Assembly: GCA_030427385.1 (NCBI GenBank)
Contig: JAUHWR010000001.1
Location: forward strand, 1,856,042 to 1,920,041
Origin: Alphaproteobacteria bacterium
GTDB taxonomy: Bacteria; Pseudomonadota; Alphaproteobacteria; Micavibrionales; Micavibrionaceae
DNA: 64,000 nt
Direction: 5' to 3'
Shown: positions 26,034-34,948 of the stretch, one piece after another
How the letters are laid out: the number at the start of each line of letters is the position of its first letter
Position numbering within the stretch: position 1 is the stretch's first letter
Program-made: the position numbers and the translations under genes
Notes under the pieces: model-generated
The model's input: the letters and a program-made list of their open reading frames with translations, nothing else
Told to the model about the DNA's origin: nothing
Databases searched by the model: none

Positions 26034-27221
26034 ATGCTTTCGGATATACAATGTCGTAACGCTAAGCCAAAAGATAAGTCTTATAAGATCTTTGATGGTG
26101 GAGGGTTATACTTAGAAGTATTACCAACTGGCCGTAAATTATGGCGTTTAAAATATTATTTTCTAGGTAAAGAGAAGCGTATTTCTTTAGGCGCATATCC
26201 TCTTGTCACTTTAGGCGAAGCTCGTTATGCACGCGAAGATGCCAAAAAGCTTTTATTTGAAAGCATTGATCCTTCTACAGCTAAAAAGGATAAGAAGCTT
26301 ATTGCCACTCGGAATGTGGAAAATACTTTCAAGGTCATTGCTTTGGAATGGTTTGAGATTCAAAAGGATAATTGGAGCGTGGGATACGGTCAAAAGATAA
26401 TGCGTATCATGGAGATGAATCTATTTCCATTTATCGGAAATTCCCCTATTGCGGATATTAAACCACCTGATTTGTTAGATTGTTTAAAGAAAATAGAAAA
26501 GCGCGGGGCATTGGATATTGCTGCTCGGACAAAGCAAACAGCAGCTATGATCTTCCGCTATGGTATCCAGACAGGGAAATGTGAATGGAATGCCGCTGAT
26601 AACCTAACAGGCGCATTAAAAACAAAACGCACGGAACATTATTCAGCATTAGATGAAAAGCAACTCCCCGCTTTTATTTCTGCTTTGAAAGAAAATAGCG
26701 CTAGAATTTTTGATCGTACCCGCCGCGCTGTATGGTTTTCATTATATACGTTTCAGAGACCAGGCGAGATTAGACAAGCTGAATGGTCTGAAATAAATTG
26801 GGAGAAAAAGGAATGGCATGTAGCCGCAGCTAAAATGAAAATGCGCCGCGATCACATTGTGCCCCTTTCAGATCAGGCAATTGAGATTTTGAAAGCGCAG
26901 AAAGATGAAACAGGGCACTTAAATACTAATTGGGTATTTCCTTCACAAGTACGTCCTCGTAATCCCATGAGTGATGGCACGGTAAATAAGGCCATTAAGA
27001 ATTTAGGCTTTGGCGATAAAACAAAAGCGCATGGATTTAGGGCGTTGGCCAGAACTTTAATAAGAGAAAAACTACGCTATGATAGCGAGATCATTGAAAA
27101 ACAACTTGCCCATAAAACGCGCAATCCACTCGGCGAAGCCTATGATCGTACGCAGTTTTTAGAAGATCGTGTTAAAATGATGCAAGACTGGGCTGATTAC
27201 ATTGATGAGGTTGGTAAGTAG
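26034..27221 (+). CDS. P4-type tyrosine integrase
   Basis: 395 residues. The N-terminus (DIQCRNAKPKDKSYKIFDGGGLYLEV ... RLKYYFLGKEKRISLGAYPLVTLGEAR) is the DUF4102 arm-binding domain of P4-like integrases, followed by a core-binding SAM-like domain and the catalytic domain. In the last, FQRPGEIRQAEW carries the first Arg, HGFRALART the HxxR pair, and AYDRTQFLEDR the nucleophile Tyr370. It lies directly beside its tRNA target and reads into the island, as usual for this family. It recombines attP with the tRNA 3' end. The frame is intact, so the enzyme could still be active. Confidence 0.95.
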   Translation: MLSDIQCRNAKPKDKSYKIFDGGGLYLEVLPTGRKLWRLKYYFLGKEKRISLGAYPLVTLGEARYAREDAKKLLFESIDPSTAKKDKKLIATRNVENTFKVIALEWFEIQKDNWSVGYGQKIMRIMEMNLFPFIGNSPIADIKPPDLLDCLKKIEKRGALDIAARTKQTAAMIFRYGIQTGKCEWNAADNLTGALKTKRTEHYSALDEKQLPAFISALKENSARIFDRTRRAVWFSLYTFQRPGEIRQAEWSEINWEKKEWHVAAAKMKMRRDHIVPLSDQAIEILKAQKDETGHLNTNWVFPSQVRPRNPMSDGTVNKAIKNLGFGDKTKAHGFRALARTLIREKLRYDSEIIEKQLAHKTRNPLGEAYDRTQFLEDRVKMMQDWADYIDEVGK

Positions 27222-27223
27222 AG

Positions 27224-27877
27224 ATGAGCAATTTGACTTCTAAACAATGGGAAGAAAAAAAGGGGGAACTAATCAGGGCCATTCCTAAAGTTATTTCTCA
27301 GTATAAAAGCGGCGAAGAGTTAACGGAAGCTGTTGCAAAATGGCAAGGGCCAATTATTACTGCAGCTTTAGGCTATACTTTTGAAGAGCCTTTTTTTGAA
27401 ACTCACTCACAAGCGAGAAATACTTTATGTGATCTTCAAGCAAAATATCTTCCTTTCAAAAAGGCTTATAACGACCTCGGTAATTACGCTAGGTTATGTT
27501 TGAATTCTGAAGGGGAAAAGCTAGGCTTAAACGATATTGAAAGATATATTGTAGAACTTGAAGACTCGATTAATTCTGCTCTTAAAGATTTAGATAGGGC
27601 TATAAAGCTTTTCAAAAAAGAAAATTTGAATGTAGCAAAAACAGGGGAAGCCCGTGTTTTTCTGTTGTGCAAATTATTTTCAGTATACGAAGATATAAGC
27701 GGCCATAAAAAATTAACATTATCTACAAGCGATGCAAAGGGAACTATTGGCGGCTCTCTGTATGAGTTTATTTGCCCAATACTAGATATTTTTTATAAGA
27801 ATGAAAATCCAAATACCCGAAAAAGCACCATAGAAAAAGCTAAAATTATTTATCAAAAGTTACATAAGCAAACCTGA
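27224..27877 (+). CDS. Hypothetical island protein, co-transcribed with integrase
   Basis: 217 residues, soluble, mostly helical and lysine rich, with no recognised motif. It starts 2 bases after the integrase stop, so the two are translationally linked. The strong coupling suggests a role in integration, excision or island maintenance, but nothing in the sequence shows it. A+T-rich codon use matches the rest of the island. Confidence 0.65.
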   Translation: MSNLTSKQWEEKKGELIRAIPKVISQYKSGEELTEAVAKWQGPIITAALGYTFEEPFFETHSQARNTLCDLQAKYLPFKKAYNDLGNYARLCLNSEGEKLGLNDIERYIVELEDSINSALKDLDRAIKLFKKENLNVAKTGEARVFLLCKLFSVYEDISGHKKLTLSTSDAKGTIGGSLYEFICPILDIFYKNENPNTRKSTIEKAKIIYQKLHKQT

Positions 27878-27984
27878 TTAAGGTGAATAATTTCCTTTAA
27901 TCTTGAAAATCTTTCACCTTTTTCATCTCTCCCATACTTCCATAAACTGCTTCTATAAACCGCAATAAAAATAGGAGCACAAAG

Positions 27985-28185
27985 ATGAACGCCTACGGAA
28001 AACATGCAATAAGCATTGAGGAGTTCTCTGAACAATTCTCAATTGGTAAAACTAAGATTTATTCAGAAATTAAACGAGGTCGCCTTAAGGCTAAAAAGCT
28101 AGGCCGCAGAACTTTGATTACGTTAGAAGCTGCGCATAATTGGATAGATATGCTTCCTGAAATTGGAGACCAATCATGCAAATAA
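27985..28185 (+). CDS. Excisionase-like helix-turn-helix protein
   Basis: 66 residues forming a MerR/AlpA-type winged helix-turn-helix: AISIEEFSEQFSIGKTKIYSEIKRGRLKAKKLGRRTLITLEA. Proteins of this kind act as excisionases or as activators of integrase genes in P4-like islands. It is preceded by a 107-base gap that should hold a promoter, and AGGAG lies about 9 bases before the ATG. Its end overlaps the next gene by ten bases. It probably controls direction of recombination or island gene expression. Confidence 0.8.
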   Translation: MNAYGKHAISIEEFSEQFSIGKTKIYSEIKRGRLKAKKLGRRTLITLEAAHNWIDMLPEIGDQSCK

Positions 28186-28562
28186 TTAAAGAAAAAAGCC
28201 CTTCTGGTTTATTGAAAGCATCTGATAGTGACATCAAGGAGATTGAAGATATTTTCTCCACTTTTTCTTCTATCATTGGACCATATGAAGCACTTCAAAA
28301 GCTTTATAATTACTTCCACATTAGGTGGAGAAAAACACTCATAGAATCATGGGCATATAGAAATAATATTAAATTAAAGGACGAGCCAAATATTGAGTGG
28401 TTTATAACGCTACAAACTGAAAAAACTGTAGAAAAAAATTATATAAAATTAATTCATATAAATTTTATTACTGTAATGCAGCAAACTGAAATTCCTGCTC
28501 TTAAATACTTAGAAGAGGCTAAGGAAAAAGCGTTCATACCTGACAGTAATCTCTTAATTTAA
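28176..28562 (+). CDS. Hypothetical island protein
   Basis: 128 residues, soluble and helical, with tryptophan-rich middle (HIRWRKTLIESWAYRNNIKLKDEP). No recognised domain. It overlaps the excisionase-like gene by ten bases and precedes the helicase-like gene by 31 bases, so the three are an operon, probably the island's replication or mobilisation module. Confidence 0.6.
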   Translation: MQIIKEKSPSGLLKASDSDIKEIEDIFSTFSSIIGPYEALQKLYNYFHIRWRKTLIESWAYRNNIKLKDEPNIEWFITLQTEKTVEKNYIKLIHINFITVMQQTEIPALKYLEEAKEKAFIPDSNLLI

Positions 28563-28593
28563 ATCATTTGAAAATTTCTGAAAGAAGTAAATT

Positions 28594-30672
28594 ATGGCTC
28601 GGAAACCCGATAGTCAGTTAGAGCTCCCTATTGTCAAAAATGAGGCTAATAAGGCCAGTATTGAGCTGCAAAATCAAATATTAAGTTTCTTTGATAATTT
28701 TCTACTCTATCAAAAAGGACTTAGAGCATTACGTGCAAAAAGTTTTGAAGCCTTATCATATCTAGAACTTGGAACAGTGGGCGGCTTTAGAAAGCAAATT
28801 AAAGCCCCCGCTGGCCTAGGTAAAACAACTGCGGTTATAGATAACCTTAGCCGATGTAAGGGAAATGTTATTTGGTTTTTGACTCCCAATCATAAATTAG
28901 CTGAAGAAGTGTATCAACTATTGCAACAAAGAGCTAATGTTGAACCCCATTTCATAAAAGGACGTAGTAAAGATAATTGTGATTTATCAGATCATGCACA
29001 AAAGATAGGAAGTCAGGGGCTTCCCGTACAATCAACGCTTTGCGAAGAGTGTGTTTTTAAAGAAACTTGCGGTTATCAAGAATTAAAACGCCAGATAGAA
29101 TCTCTGCCTGAATTAAAAGCTGATGATCCGCCACGTGTGTTTGTGATGACGCATAATTACCTAGTGCTTCCATCCATTGCCCCTAAGCCTCATTTAGTGA
29201 TTATTGATGAAAGCCATTGGAATATGTTTTGCGAGTCTTTTACTTTGAATATCTCTGAATTGTCGGCTTTTGCGAATAAAGAAAAAGAGCATTATTCTGC
29301 ATACTCGGACATTGTCGATTTACTAAATCAAGTTGCGAAAAATGGGCTTGATAAAACTCTTAAAGAATTAGATTTATCTGCAGCAAAAATGCACCTTGAA
29401 AAACAATTGCGAGAATTAATCTCGGCTGTGAAAAATGATCCGCTGAATCATTCCGAGACACCTAAGATTAGAAAAATTCAGCTTATTATTATTTTTATAA
29501 AGCAACTCGAACATGAAATAAGTTTAAAAAGATCAAATCCAGAATCTATTATTTTTAATTTGGACACTATAAAGGTGCATCACTTAAAAGCGCCTGTTAT
29601 TAAAGGAAACGTGCCAATGCTTTTGATTGACGCCTCGGCAGATTTAGAGATAAATCGCCATATCTGGGGAAAAGGTTTGAAAGAAGCCGAGATTAAAGTT
29701 GAGAGAAACGCCTATGTCATTCAAGTAAGTAAGAGTTTTTCTAAATATTCCTTAGGTGGCTCTAAAGATCTTACGGCTTTGAATGAAGATCAAGAACAAA
29801 CTCGCGAGCGCGTTATTAGTTATATAAATAACATGGCAGGAAGCAGCCAAAAGCCAATATTTCTAGCGGCTCCTAAGGGTATTTTGGATAGTATTGGTTC
29901 TGAATTAAGCCCTAATATTGAAAAAGTAAGCTTTAACAACTTACGAGGGCAGGATAAATTCAAAAACCTCGAAGTAGGAATTATACTTAGTCGTGAACAA
30001 CCACAAGCAAGTGATATTGAAAGCCTTGCACGGTGTTTGAGATCAAGGACAGCTGAAAGAGGTTTGCTGTATGGTAGGTATACGAAAACCCCCAGTTATT
30101 ATTTAATGCAAGATAATTCAAAATTGGAAGCTAAGGATACTTGGTATCATCCTGATGGCTTGTCTAATAGAATTCTGCGTCAAATCCGCGAGGAAGAATT
30201 AGAACAAGCCATTGATCGGCTTAGATTGGTGCATAATACCGAGGCAAAATTAATTATAATTCTATGTAATGTCCCGTTGAATATAACCCTCAATAGACTT
30301 TGGTCATTCAAAGAACTTCTTGAAGGCGGCTCGAGGTTAGAATTAGCATTAAAGCAAGCTTTTAAATACGACAGGGCTTTTCCGCTTGGCTATACCGAGT
30401 GGGCAATATTGTTTCAGGAATTGTTTACAAGTAAGGATGCCGCCAAAAGTTATTATGATAATATGGGGGGATTAAAAAGGGTCAAAACCCAATTAATATA
30501 TCTATTGGGAAATGACCCTTTTATTGAAGTCAAGTATTGGCGAAATAAGGGCCAAAGAAAGCCATGTATTGGGATTGTATGTGCAAGGTCGCCCGATATA
30601 AAACAAGCCCTTGAAAGCGTCGTGGGGCCGATAATAAAGGTCGAATTAATCGGCCCGTTTCTAATCGAATAA
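28594..30672 (+). CDS. Helicase-like ATPase with cysteine cluster
   Basis: 692 residues. Walker A is at 71-79 (APAGLGKTT) and a DExH-type Walker B at 205-208 (VIIDESHW). Between them four cysteines (129, 150, 153, 159; CEECVFKETC) form a cluster like the iron-sulfur domain of DinG/XPD helicases or a zinc finger. The second half has VPMLLIDASADLEI and LARCLRSR, resembling motifs IV-VI of superfamily 2 helicases. The likely role is replication or processing of excised island DNA, in the place occupied by the primase-helicase in P4. No primase domain is recognised. Not an exact family match. Confidence 0.7.
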   Translation: MARKPDSQLELPIVKNEANKASIELQNQILSFFDNFLLYQKGLRALRAKSFEALSYLELGTVGGFRKQIKAPAGLGKTTAVIDNLSRCKGNVIWFLTPNHKLAEEVYQLLQQRANVEPHFIKGRSKDNCDLSDHAQKIGSQGLPVQSTLCEECVFKETCGYQELKRQIESLPELKADDPPRVFVMTHNYLVLPSIAPKPHLVIIDESHWNMFCESFTLNISELSAFANKEKEHYSAYSDIVDLLNQVAKNGLDKTLKELDLSAAKMHLEKQLRELISAVKNDPLNHSETPKIRKIQLIIIFIKQLEHEISLKRSNPESIIFNLDTIKVHHLKAPVIKGNVPMLLIDASADLEINRHIWGKGLKEAEIKVERNAYVIQVSKSFSKYSLGGSKDLTALNEDQEQTRERVISYINNMAGSSQKPIFLAAPKGILDSIGSELSPNIEKVSFNNLRGQDKFKNLEVGIILSREQPQASDIESLARCLRSRTAERGLLYGRYTKTPSYYLMQDNSKLEAKDTWYHPDGLSNRILRQIREEELEQAIDRLRLVHNTEAKLIIILCNVPLNITLNRLWSFKELLEGGSRLELALKQAFKYDRAFPLGYTEWAILFQELFTSKDAAKSYYDNMGGLKRVKTQLIYLLGNDPFIEVKYWRNKGQRKPCIGIVCARSPDIKQALESVVGPIIKVELIGPFLIE

Positions 30673-30682
30673 TAATGCCTTT

Positions 30683-30717
30683 GGTATGGCTATTACCGTT
30701 ACGATCATAGCCATACC
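30683..30717. promoter_or_regulatory. Perfect 11-bp inverted repeat upstream of small gene
   Basis: GGTATGGCTAT (30683-30693) and ATAGCCATACC (30707-30717) are exact complements around a 13-base loop. It lies 10 bases after the helicase-like stop and 10 bases before the AAGGAG of the next gene. There is no T-run, so it is more likely an operator or an RNA element controlling the next gene than a terminator. Confidence 0.6.
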
Positions 30718-30737
30718 GCAGCATAAAGGAGAATAAT

Positions 30738-31052
30738 ATGATAGATAATAAGTTTTCATACCAAGAATTGTTAGACAAGGCTCTAAATTCCAAACATGGA
30801 ATTGAAATTGTGCTGGATAATTATGGTGAAGCAAGAAACACAAGAAGAAGGTTTTATGCAATAAGAGAGAAGCAACGAGCTGAGGGAATTAGTAAATATG
30901 ACTCATTGAGTCTTATACTTAAAAATCAAGATATTTGGATTATTAGGAAAGACACTTTGAGATTAAATGAAACGGTAAGTGTAATTGATTGCAGGCCGAT
31001 AGCTTTGAATGAATTGCCAGATAAAATATTAAGCCGTGGCAAAAGCCGTTAA
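30738..31052 (+). CDS. Hypothetical island protein
   Basis: 104 residues, basic and soluble, with AAGGAGAAT well placed before the ATG. The N-terminal half is helical (YQELLDKALNSKHGIEIVL, EARNTRRRFYAIREKQRAEG) and the rest beta-like. This arrangement resembles small DNA-binding or mobilisation accessory proteins of islands but I do not recognise it. It is the last rightward gene of the island core; the convergent helical-repeat gene ends 25 bases away. Confidence 0.6.
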   Translation: MIDNKFSYQELLDKALNSKHGIEIVLDNYGEARNTRRRFYAIREKQRAEGISKYDSLSLILKNQDIWIIRKDTLRLNETVSVIDCRPIALNELPDKILSRGKSR

Positions 31053-31077
31053 GTTTTTCATTTCTTTGTATTTCTTT

Positions 31078-33429
31078 TTATTCTTCATCATTAACACCCC
31101 AAACCTTTTTACGTACTTCCAAGTCTTTTGTAGAGCGGTTATGTTCGGCCTCAATCATTCTATCCAGTTGTGATTTATATTCTTGTGCGAATGCTTTCAC
31201 AGCCTCATCATCAACTTTTAGCATTTCATCTACAAAAGGCATTTTTCCTATATATGCATCTCTAAATCCATATTCGCCAGAGACAACGCCAGTTGCATCA
31301 AGAGCGCAGTATATTTCTGACTTCATTACATCGTCATCAATATATTTCTTAATAGCTTCTATGCATACAGGGAGTATTCGATCATTCCCGTCATATTCTC
31401 GAAGTATATGAATGGCATGAATAGCATCCTCTTTAGTGCCATTTTGTATTTTATCTATTAAGAATGCTATCAAAACATCTTCGACGTGAACGAAAACATT
31501 ACCTATGAAGCGTGCTCCATCATATTGATACAGCCAATCCTCACGCTTGTACCAGTCAAAAATTATGTGAAGGATTTTGTCGCCATTCTGTGTAAGCGGC
31601 TCTGAAAGTCTGTAAAACTCATAGGGTAGAGCATCGTAACGACTGCGCTCTTCGTTATTTCTCTCGCTTATTTGCTTTTCTATCCTCTTTTCAAAAAGAG
31701 AGACAATCAGCTCTGGATTTTCTTTTGCGATAGGAATAAGCATGTCTTCCTCATGGTAGTCGAGCCTTTCTTTCTCCACTAACATCAAGATCAAAAGCTC
31801 TTTCTCTTCTTTTGGTAAATCAGCGATGATCCTAAAGGGCTTGAACAAGAAAATATTTGACCAGTCGTATCCTAATGCACGAATGCTTGATGCGGCTTTA
31901 ACAAAGACACGGCCATAAAAATCTGGCTTCTCTTCGTAGTTTCTCGAAAAGATTGATAAAGCCTCTGAAATCATATTAGCGTTTTCAAGCTCAATGGATT
32001 TATCTAACAAACGCTCAAGGAACTCTTCTTTTCCTTCTGAAAACAGATTACTGCTGCTAAGTAGCATAGCATTAATAAACATGCCTTCTTCAAGCCATGC
32101 TTCGCAGAGTTTAATAACTTCATCTCTGTGATCACTCTCACCAATCCCGATAATTAACGGTGGAAGGTAAAACTCAAAGCTCTTTGCATCTTCCAAAAGC
32201 TGCAATGCTAAGTCGGGATGTTCTTTGCCAAGTTTATTAAGCAAATCGGACATAAACTCCATAGATGTTCCGTTGCCCGTTTTGTAATCCGCTGCATACG
32301 AATGGAGACGTTTACGCCATTTCTTAAAATCGTTCGGAATATCTTTCAAAAACGCATCTATTCTCTCATGACGATGCTCTCTGACTTTTTTATAATCCCA
32401 ATCTTCTTCTTCCCAATGATCAGAGTAGCTCAAATCACCACCAAGAATGACTTTGAATATTTGATACTCTTCGTTTTCTTTTATGAGCTTACGAAGTGTT
32501 GCGGCACTTCCTTCATTGAGATCGAAACCAAGGCCGCGCTTTCCAAACCAGTAAAGTTGATGTTCCATTTCTTGATATTCAAGGATAGAAGATTGCTCAA
32601 AAACAGACAGGTAGAAATCTGATATTTTTGTAAAGTCATTCTTTACAAGCTCAATCCAATCGTCATTGTACTGTGTTTGTGTTGGCAACCTTGTTGCTTC
32701 ACGCAGTGTTTGCATGATTTTAATACGTTCAAACACATCTTCCTGCACTTGGAAAATATGAATGAGAAGATCAATAGTATCTTTTCTTATTTTTTTCAGT
32801 GCGTCATTTATAACGAGTGTTGCGAAATGGATCGTTACCGTCTGGTAATCGGATGTATTGGCCTCTGATGTCGCAGCGAGAAGTTCACGACACATTGTAC
32901 TTACAACGTCTCTACGCTTTAATATCGTGTTATCATCCCAAGACTGCAAAATCTCAAGTATCTTTTCTTGCGAGAAGTAACCTATCTTATTGATAGCGCG
33001 TAAATCATATTCAGAAACTTGCTTCGCTATTTTCGCACTATGTTCTGATACAGTTTCGTTTTCATCATCAAGGTAAGAAAAAATGATGGGATAGACTGCT
33101 ACAGGATCAATAAACCTCAAAATATAAAGAACATCCAAGGCTTTGCATGTTAGGTTCTTCCCATAGCCGACATGATAATCATTTGAATATTTCAGATCGA
33201 TTGATTTCATTCTGTCTAAAAAGACTTGTAATATCTCAATCGATTTTTCCCATACCCTGTAAACGAACACGTCTAACAGCTCAAGGTTAGCTATGAGATC
33301 GTCATAGCTGTCACTGTTTAACAAGACATCATAAACCTTCTCGGCATGTTGCTCGATTGTCTTTTGGGCCGCATCCGTATCCATGCGCGCCAGATTTTTT
33401 AATACGTTTTCTCTTGCTTTTGTATTCAT
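31078..33429 (-). CDS. Large helical-repeat protein, second gene of PIN operon
   Basis: 783 residues, acidic, entirely helical by appearance, with recurring segments of about 35-40 residues that resemble HEAT/ARM-type repeats (for example LKYSNDYHVG...ALDVLYILRFIDPVAVYPIIFSYLDDENETVS and KEDAIHAIHILREYDGNDRILPVCIEAI). No Walker, nuclease or membrane motif was found. Its ATG is one base after the stop of the PIN-domain gene, so the two are coupled. Repeat scaffolds of this size next to a nuclease in an island often serve as sensor or regulator subunits, but that role is inferred. Confidence 0.75.
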   Translation of the reverse strand: MNTKARENVLKNLARMDTDAAQKTIEQHAEKVYDVLLNSDSYDDLIANLELLDVFVYRVWEKSIEILQVFLDRMKSIDLKYSNDYHVGYGKNLTCKALDVLYILRFIDPVAVYPIIFSYLDDENETVSEHSAKIAKQVSEYDLRAINKIGYFSQEKILEILQSWDDNTILKRRDVVSTMCRELLAATSEANTSDYQTVTIHFATLVINDALKKIRKDTIDLLIHIFQVQEDVFERIKIMQTLREATRLPTQTQYNDDWIELVKNDFTKISDFYLSVFEQSSILEYQEMEHQLYWFGKRGLGFDLNEGSAATLRKLIKENEEYQIFKVILGGDLSYSDHWEEEDWDYKKVREHRHERIDAFLKDIPNDFKKWRKRLHSYAADYKTGNGTSMEFMSDLLNKLGKEHPDLALQLLEDAKSFEFYLPPLIIGIGESDHRDEVIKLCEAWLEEGMFINAMLLSSSNLFSEGKEEFLERLLDKSIELENANMISEALSIFSRNYEEKPDFYGRVFVKAASSIRALGYDWSNIFLFKPFRIIADLPKEEKELLILMLVEKERLDYHEEDMLIPIAKENPELIVSLFEKRIEKQISERNNEERSRYDALPYEFYRLSEPLTQNGDKILHIIFDWYKREDWLYQYDGARFIGNVFVHVEDVLIAFLIDKIQNGTKEDAIHAIHILREYDGNDRILPVCIEAIKKYIDDDVMKSEIYCALDATGVVSGEYGFRDAYIGKMPFVDEMLKVDDEAVKAFAQEYKSQLDRMIEAEHNRSTKDLEVRKKVWGVNDEE

Positions 33430-33430
33430 A

Positions 33431-34435
33431 TCAATCCAGCACCTCTAACAGTCGGTTAACATCTTCTCCAATACTTTCTATCGCTTGCATGGCGAAATCA
33501 TCATGTCGAACGATATATGTACCGGATAAATCTTCTAAAAACCCATTTTGAATAAGAAACTGTGCGGCACCTTCTGTTTCAGGCGGATCAAAACCCCATG
33601 CACGTTGCATTTTTTCTGAAACACTTTGCCTGTCAGTTGCAGGAAACATGAGCTGTGTCGTTGCCATGAGACATTTTTGAGAGGTCTGCAATCTCTCCGC
33701 CATTTCACGCAGGCTGCCTTCCATATCAAAACCGCTTGATTGCTCTTCTTCTCTCTCTGTATCCTCTCTGTCATGAAAGTGCGGTGCTTCTACAGGCAGC
33801 AAATCTTCATCTGTTACTTCGATGCAAGGAATAGGACAATCCGTGAAAACATCTATAATCTGCTTAATGAAAACAAGATGATCTCCGTATACATTTATTC
33901 TCTTTTTGGGCTTTGGGTCGCTATCATTATATGAAGTTAACCTATCTCTTGCCCCCTTATCGCTAGAAAGCGCATAAATATCTCTATCTTCATTGCTTTC
34001 AACGATCTCAAAAATAGCCTTGCATATTAGTGCGTCTCTATAATCATTGCTCTTCTTTCCGTTTTTGATCGGTGGAGATAAGCCTGTTTGCTCATATGCA
34101 TATTGGTCGTGAGATTGTTTTCGTGAAATGATGCTTTCTGCACCATTTTTAATCAGTCTCATTTTTATTCTTCGCAGCTCTATCTGATAAGCATCATTTA
34201 TAGTGACGTTCATGTCTTCGTTGCCGACACCGCGTGTTGTGGGGCGATACCGCTCTTCATACATTTGTCCGGCACGTTCTACGATAACAACTTCTGGTAT
34301 TCTTAAATCAATATGACCATTTATGGCACACTGTAAAATCTTGGCGCAGTTGGGATTATTTGTGCTGTCACCAATGTTTCTAAAAGCACAAGTATCTAAA
34401 ATGACTATCGGCGATTTAGCATCCTCTCCGCTCAT
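33431..34435 (-). CDS. PIN-domain ribonuclease-like protein
   Basis: 334 residues. The N-terminal half has the acidic positions of a PIN nuclease: Asp14 in IVILDTCAF, Glu53 in PEVVIVERAG, Asp134 in NDYRDALICKAIFEI and Asp159 in ALSSDKGARDRL. The spacing and the YRDALI segment recall the DUF4935-type PIN group. The C-terminal 150 residues are unusual: a charged linker (HDREDTEREEEQ) and a helical domain. It would cut single-stranded RNA. It precedes the helical-repeat gene by one base and may be a toxin-like effector. Confidence 0.8.
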   Translation of the reverse strand: MSGEDAKSPIVILDTCAFRNIGDSTNNPNCAKILQCAINGHIDLRIPEVVIVERAGQMYEERYRPTTRGVGNEDMNVTINDAYQIELRRIKMRLIKNGAESIISRKQSHDQYAYEQTGLSPPIKNGKKSNDYRDALICKAIFEIVESNEDRDIYALSSDKGARDRLTSYNDSDPKPKKRINVYGDHLVFIKQIIDVFTDCPIPCIEVTDEDLLPVEAPHFHDREDTEREEEQSSGFDMEGSLREMAERLQTSQKCLMATTQLMFPATDRQSVSEKMQRAWGFDPPETEGAAQFLIQNGFLEDLSGTYIVRHDDFAMQAIESIGEDVNRLLEVLD

Positions 34436-34602
34436 CCCCCTACAATCCTCCGCTCTTCATCGGTCAGGCCGTTCAGTAAATATATGATTTCGTTTAGGTC
34501 ACTTTCGTAATCCGTAATGTTCGCAAACATCGCAGCTTTTTGATCGGCATAAGTGTCGCTAAGATAAGGATAAGAAATTAGCAATTTGTAGGTTTTTATC
34601 AT
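34432..34602 (-). CDS. 56-residue ORF overlapping PIN gene start
   Basis: A short frame from ATG at 34602 ends in a TGA that overlaps the PIN gene start (GGATGA), giving a four-base-type coupling. An in-frame stop lies seven codons upstream of the ATG. Its C-terminal part, YESDLNEIIYLLNGLTDEER followed by RIVGG, resembles the final helix of Eco57I/PglX-type adenine methyltransferases, which end with similar YGLTEEE..IV sequence. It may be a decayed tail of such a gene now serving as leader for the PIN operon, or a genuine small protein. No ribosome-binding site is evident. Confidence 0.45.
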   Translation of the reverse strand: MIKTYKLLISYPYLSDTYADQKAAMFANITDYESDLNEIIYLLNGLTDEERRIVGG

Positions 34603-34747
34603 GAGACGATATTTTAGAAATTATTGTAACGCTTAATCTTATACAAATATTGTGCAATCATGAAAGAAATCTTATTTCAAACAGTATGAACCTGATGCAT
34701 TTCATTACTTAGCTACAATAGTTTTCCATACACACCTGTATTCTCTT

Positions 34748-34948
34748 TCATCTCTTTGAGAGCCGCCTTATCCTCCTGAAAACACCTATCCCATAAATTA
34801 GCGGCTCTTTCAGCATCATATCCATTGTCTTTAAAGCATCACAAAGGGGTTTAAATATGCCTATAGGAGGAATGTCCTGCGGTACATAGCCCTTTCTAAA
34901 TAATGCCTTTGCGACTTTATTTGAGAAAAATGTAATGCCAAACATCAT
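34748..34948 (-). CDS. Small hypothetical protein coupled to RcsF-like lipoprotein
   Basis: 66 residues, basic, with a C-terminal RRIRRLSKR. It starts within the stop of the lipoprotein gene (ATGA, four-base overlap), which supports a real gene. No signal peptide or certain membrane helix; the middle (VPQDIPPIGIFKPLCDALK) is unremarkable. Function unknown. Confidence 0.5.
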   Translation of the reverse strand: MMFGITFFSNKVAKALFRKGYVPQDIPPIGIFKPLCDALKTMDMMLKEPLIYGIGVFRRIRRLSKR

